The notes below the pieces were generated by a model. It was not told where the DNA came from, made no database searches, and saw only the letters and a program-made list of their open reading frames with translations. A DNA stretch of 64,000 bases from Ktedonobacter racemifer DSM 44963 (GTDB taxonomy: Bacteria; Chloroflexota; Ktedonobacteria; Ktedonobacterales; Ktedonobacteraceae), in NCBI RefSeq assembly GCF_000178855.1, contig NZ_ADVG01000004.1:310001-374000 (forward strand), written 5' to 3'. The translations under genes and the position numbers were made by a program. This document shows, one piece after another, positions 61,954 through 64,000 of this stretch; position 1 is the first letter of the stretch; each line of letters begins with the position of its first letter.

Positions 61954-62229
61954 TAATCGTCTCCGGAGAAGATCCTTCGTCTTGCTGCCGAACCACTTTC
62001 CACGCGCGCAGGTCCCGTTCTCCTACCTGCGTCAGATCGAATGGACGCTGATAGACGTGCTCCCACCAGGTACAAAACTGCAGGAGATCGGACCGAACAG
62101 CGCGCTGGGTGGTAGTTGCCTTGCCAGCAGTGGGCAAAGACCTCAGGTACTGTTCCACAATGCGATCGAACATGGTGCTCTCCGGTGTGTGATTTCCTCT
62201 GATGATGGGTTGTTTACAGACCAGTGCAT

Positions 62230-62325
62230 CTTATCGGCAGCGTCAGGATACCAGAAACGCAGGCAAAACGCAACACCTTATCGGCACTGTGGACCTCTTT
62301 CAGAGCATTCACGGTGCCGATAAGG
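62230..62325. repeat. Probable internal resolution site of the TnpI-type recombinase
   Basis: Motif copies CTTATCGGCAG (62230), CCTTATCGGCACTGTGG (62276) and the inverted GGTGCCGATAAGG (62313) lie upstream of the recombinase start. One inverted pair plus one further repeat is the layout of the Tn4430 IRS. A similar cluster lies at 27542-27625. Confidence 0.6.
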
Positions 62326-62752
62326 GCAGCTATCAGCGCTGTGGCCCGTCTCGTTCTTTTCTCGTTGCGCGTCCATCTGATCAGGGGATCTTCACCCGTC
62401 GCGAGTCCATCCCGTCTCGGAGGGACTCATCTCATGAGGGACTCACGGTCTTTTCGCTTTCGTCTGCGCGAGCCGCGAATGCAACACGAGGGACGAACAG
62501 TGAACGTGAGGAGGTGTTCATCGAGCAAACGAGGCGATGCCTCGTTCACCCGTTCACGCAGGACGACCAGATCGACAGTGAGCGCGCGATGGTTCTGCTG
62601 GATGCAGGTCGACCTGCCCCAGTCCGCGCATGGTGCGTGATCATACCGAGGAGTTGAAAAGACGTTTCCAGGGGGCCTGCGCGGAGGATGGTGGAACATA
62701 CCGATTGCGTCGTGGGCCTTGAGGTTTCGTCCCCACCCTGATATACTTGGCG
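62326..62752. other. Intergenic, nothing recognised
   Basis: Several open frames on both strands, none with a recognisable product or good RBS. Confidence 0.3.
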
Positions 62753-62779
62753 TTAGGGAACTGTTCGGAGTATCCCTAA
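62753..62779 (+). promoter_or_regulatory. Inverted repeat upstream of LuxR-type gene
   Basis: TTAGGGA (62753) and TCCCTAA (62773) with a 13-bp spacer, 33 bp before the start codon. It might be an operator. Only 7-bp arms, so weak. Confidence 0.35.
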
Positions 62780-62811
62780 CATCTCCCACCTTTCTCGCGG
62801 AGGGTTGTCAC

Positions 62812-64000
62812 ATGGAGAAGGCCTCACTAACCATCGGAGCGGTTTGCAACGGCTGTTTGGTGTACGAGCAGCAGGGCCAACACATGATCGTGCTGGTCGA
62901 TACCCCGTCCTGGTATGCCTGGCTGGAAACGGCCACGACTTTCTCTTTTACCTGCGAGCAGGGAACGTTTACGGCGCACAAGGCGCGAGCTGGCAATCGG
63001 CGGGGTGGGTGGTACTGGCGAGCCTATCGTCGCAAGCGCGGACGACTCTCGCGCTGTTACCTGGGCGTCTCACCCAATCTCACGTTCGCGAAACTGCGGG
63101 AGGCGGCCCGCCGCCTCGCGGGAGAGGCTGAGGACACGCCACCTCTTGTGCCTGTTCCCATCTCACCTCAAGGACGAACGCCGGCGGTGATCCTGCAGAG
63201 CACCATCGCTCCCCCGCGCCTGCCAGTGCAGCATGTGGCGCGCCCCCGCCTGCTCGCGCTCTTGGAGCAGGGTCTGCGAGGGCCAGTGACGCTGGTCTCG
63301 GCTCCTGCTGGCTCTGGCAAAACCACGCTGCTGGCCGAATGGGCTGCCACGACCACGGGGCCGGTGGCCTGGCTTTCCTGCGAGGAGGGAGAGAACGACC
63401 CGGCGCGCTTCCTTTCCTCGCTCATCGCTGCTCTGGCGCGTGTCGATGCGCGCCTGGACAGCGCGGCTCAGACCGAGCGGCCCTGGCATCCCTCCGAGCA
63501 CGAACAGGTGCAGACCCGCCTCCTCAACGACCTTGAGCGCCTGCTCCAGCACAACACGGTTTTGATCCTGGATGACGTCCACCATCTCACGACCGAGGCG
63601 AGTCAGGCCCTGCTGCTGTTTCTGCTGAATCATCTCCCCTCACGCCTGCATCTGCTGATCGGCACACGGGTGGATCCACCGAGACTTGCGCGCTTGCGGG
63701 CGCGTCAGCAGATCGCTGAACTGCGCAGCCAAGAGTTGGGGTTTACGCCAGCCGAAGTCGAGGCGTTTGCGCACTCCATGGAACTTCCGCTCGGCTCCGA
63801 GGCGATCCGTCTGCTGGAAGAGCGGACCGAGGGGTGGATTGCTGGAATCCAATTGCTGATGCTGGTCCTGCGCGGGCACGCCGATGGAGCAGAAGTGCTC
63901 CGGGCGACGGGTGTGACCCCTCGCTTTCTCCTGGATTATGTGTGTGAAGAAATCCTGCGAAAGCTCCCACCTGACATGCAGCGCTTTTTGCTCCAAACAA
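62812..64000 (+). CDS. LuxR/MalT-type ATP-dependent regulator, 5' part
   Basis: Open to the window end (396 codons seen; such proteins reach 900-1,100 aa). The ATG at 62812 is preceded by GCGGAGGGTTGTCAC. Residues ~1-110 form an unusual N-terminal module with GWYWRAYRRKRGRLSRCYLG and TFAKLREAARRLAG, like an arm-type DNA-binding domain. Then comes a MalT-like STAND NTPase: Walker A SAPAGSGKTTLLAEWAA (about 163-179), Walker B TVLILDDVHHLTTEAS, sensor LHLLIGTRVDPPRLARLRAR and TEGWIAGIQLLMLVLRG. The C-terminal LuxR HTH should follow outside the window. Confidence 0.88.
   Translation, partial: MEKASLTIGAVCNGCLVYEQQGQHMIVLVDTPSWYAWLETATTFSFTCEQGTFTAHKARAGNRRGGWYWRAYRRKRGRLSRCYLGVSPNLTFAKLREAARRLAGEAEDTPPLVPVPISPQGRTPAVILQSTIAPPRLPVQHVARPRLLALLEQGLRGPVTLVSAPAGSGKTTLLAEWAATTTGPVAWLSCEEGENDPARFLSSLIAALARVDARLDSAAQTERPWHPSEHEQVQTRLLNDLERLLQHNTVLILDDVHHLTTEASQALLLFLLNHLPSRLHLLIGTRVDPPRLARLRARQQIAELRSQELGFTPAEVEAFAHSMELPLGSEAIRLLEERTEGWIAGIQLLMLVLRGHADGAEVLRATGVTPRFLLDYVCEEILRKLPPDMQRFLLQT

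Larger units (their letters stand above)
60746..62173 (-). pseudogene. TnpI-like tyrosine recombinase, interrupted twice and C-terminally truncated
   Basis: Starts at 62173 (ATG behind CCGGAGAGCACC): FDRIVEQYLRSLPTAGKATT, the SAM-like core-binding domain, up to EGSSPETI. A 71-bp element (61883-61953) and an antisense group II intron (61215-61865) follow. With both removed the frame reads ETI-NRGLL-TLRRLCTWAVEQG without a break. The catalytic domain has Arg I in LLVYAGVRIQEACDVQLCDL and Lys in SGKGGKVRRLPLHSEAQ. The HxxR and Tyr parts are missing because the gene is joined to the TnpA fragment near 60746. Tn4430-like transposons use such a recombinase (TnpI) as resolvase. Confidence 0.85.

Overview
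The window looks like chromosomal DNA from a member of the Ktedonobacteria (Chloroflexota). This is inferred from gene content, not from an rRNA or marker tree: a fused CofG-CofH F420 synthase, cofC, several F420-type luciferase-like oxidoreductases, an ECF sigma factor paired with a DGPF/YCII protein, a large multi-PAS histidine kinase, a MalT-like LuxR regulator and a very heavy load of IS6, IS4, IS630, IS1182, IS1634, ISL3 and Tn3 elements and their debris. I found no tRNA, rRNA or CRISPR array.

Layout. 0-7.5 kb: F420 biosynthesis (cofGH), an intact F420-type oxidoreductase and remnants of others, a MFS gene with a central deletion and an NmrA-like pseudogene. 7.5-12.2 kb: nested insertion sequences (an IS1634-type element with a passenger gene inside an IS6-type element, then a second IS6-type element). 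12.3-17 kb: YCII/DGPF gene and its ECF sigma gene, the latter broken by frameshifts and a 398-bp terminal-inverted-repeat element, then a degraded SDR gene and an intact DHA2 drug exporter. 17-24.3 kb: IS remnants, cofC, a YbaK-type deacylase, gene fragments and a secreted protein. 24.7-29.4 kb: histidine kinase, LysR and hydrolase fragments, and an AHSA1-ArsR operon with a palindromic operator. 29.6-38 kb: HNH endonuclease, family B DNA polymerase, pentapeptide-repeat membrane protein, SAM methyltransferase and unusual small genes, possibly an integrated replicon. 38.1-41.1 kb: an IS4-type element carrying inside it a second element that transports a peptidase gene. 41.4-52.1 kb: DUF3841 protein, frameshifted pheA, a HEPN-type protein, ISL3, IS630 and IS1182 transposases, MFS exporter. 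52.2-58 kb: a short inverted-repeat element followed by a three-gene signalling operon (PknG-like kinase, von Willebrand A protein, four-pass GlnX-like membrane protein). 58.3-62.3 kb: IS6 debris, a PQQ-repeat gene cut by a Tn3-type end, a TnpA fragment joined to a tyrosine recombinase gene that holds a 71-bp TA element and an antisense group II intron. 62.8 kb to the end: the start of a LuxR/MalT-type regulator.

The best leads are: (1) two relatives of one mobile family with about 68-bp terminal repeats and exact 5-bp target duplications, one empty and one carrying a peptidase gene; (2) an ORF-less group II intron with a textbook domain V, inserted antisense in a TnpI-like recombinase, whose exact removal restores the reading frame; (3) the PknG-VWA-GlnX-like operon outside Actinobacteria; (4) a paired 161-bp inverted-repeat element; and (5) two genes broken by one extra T in a T8 run.
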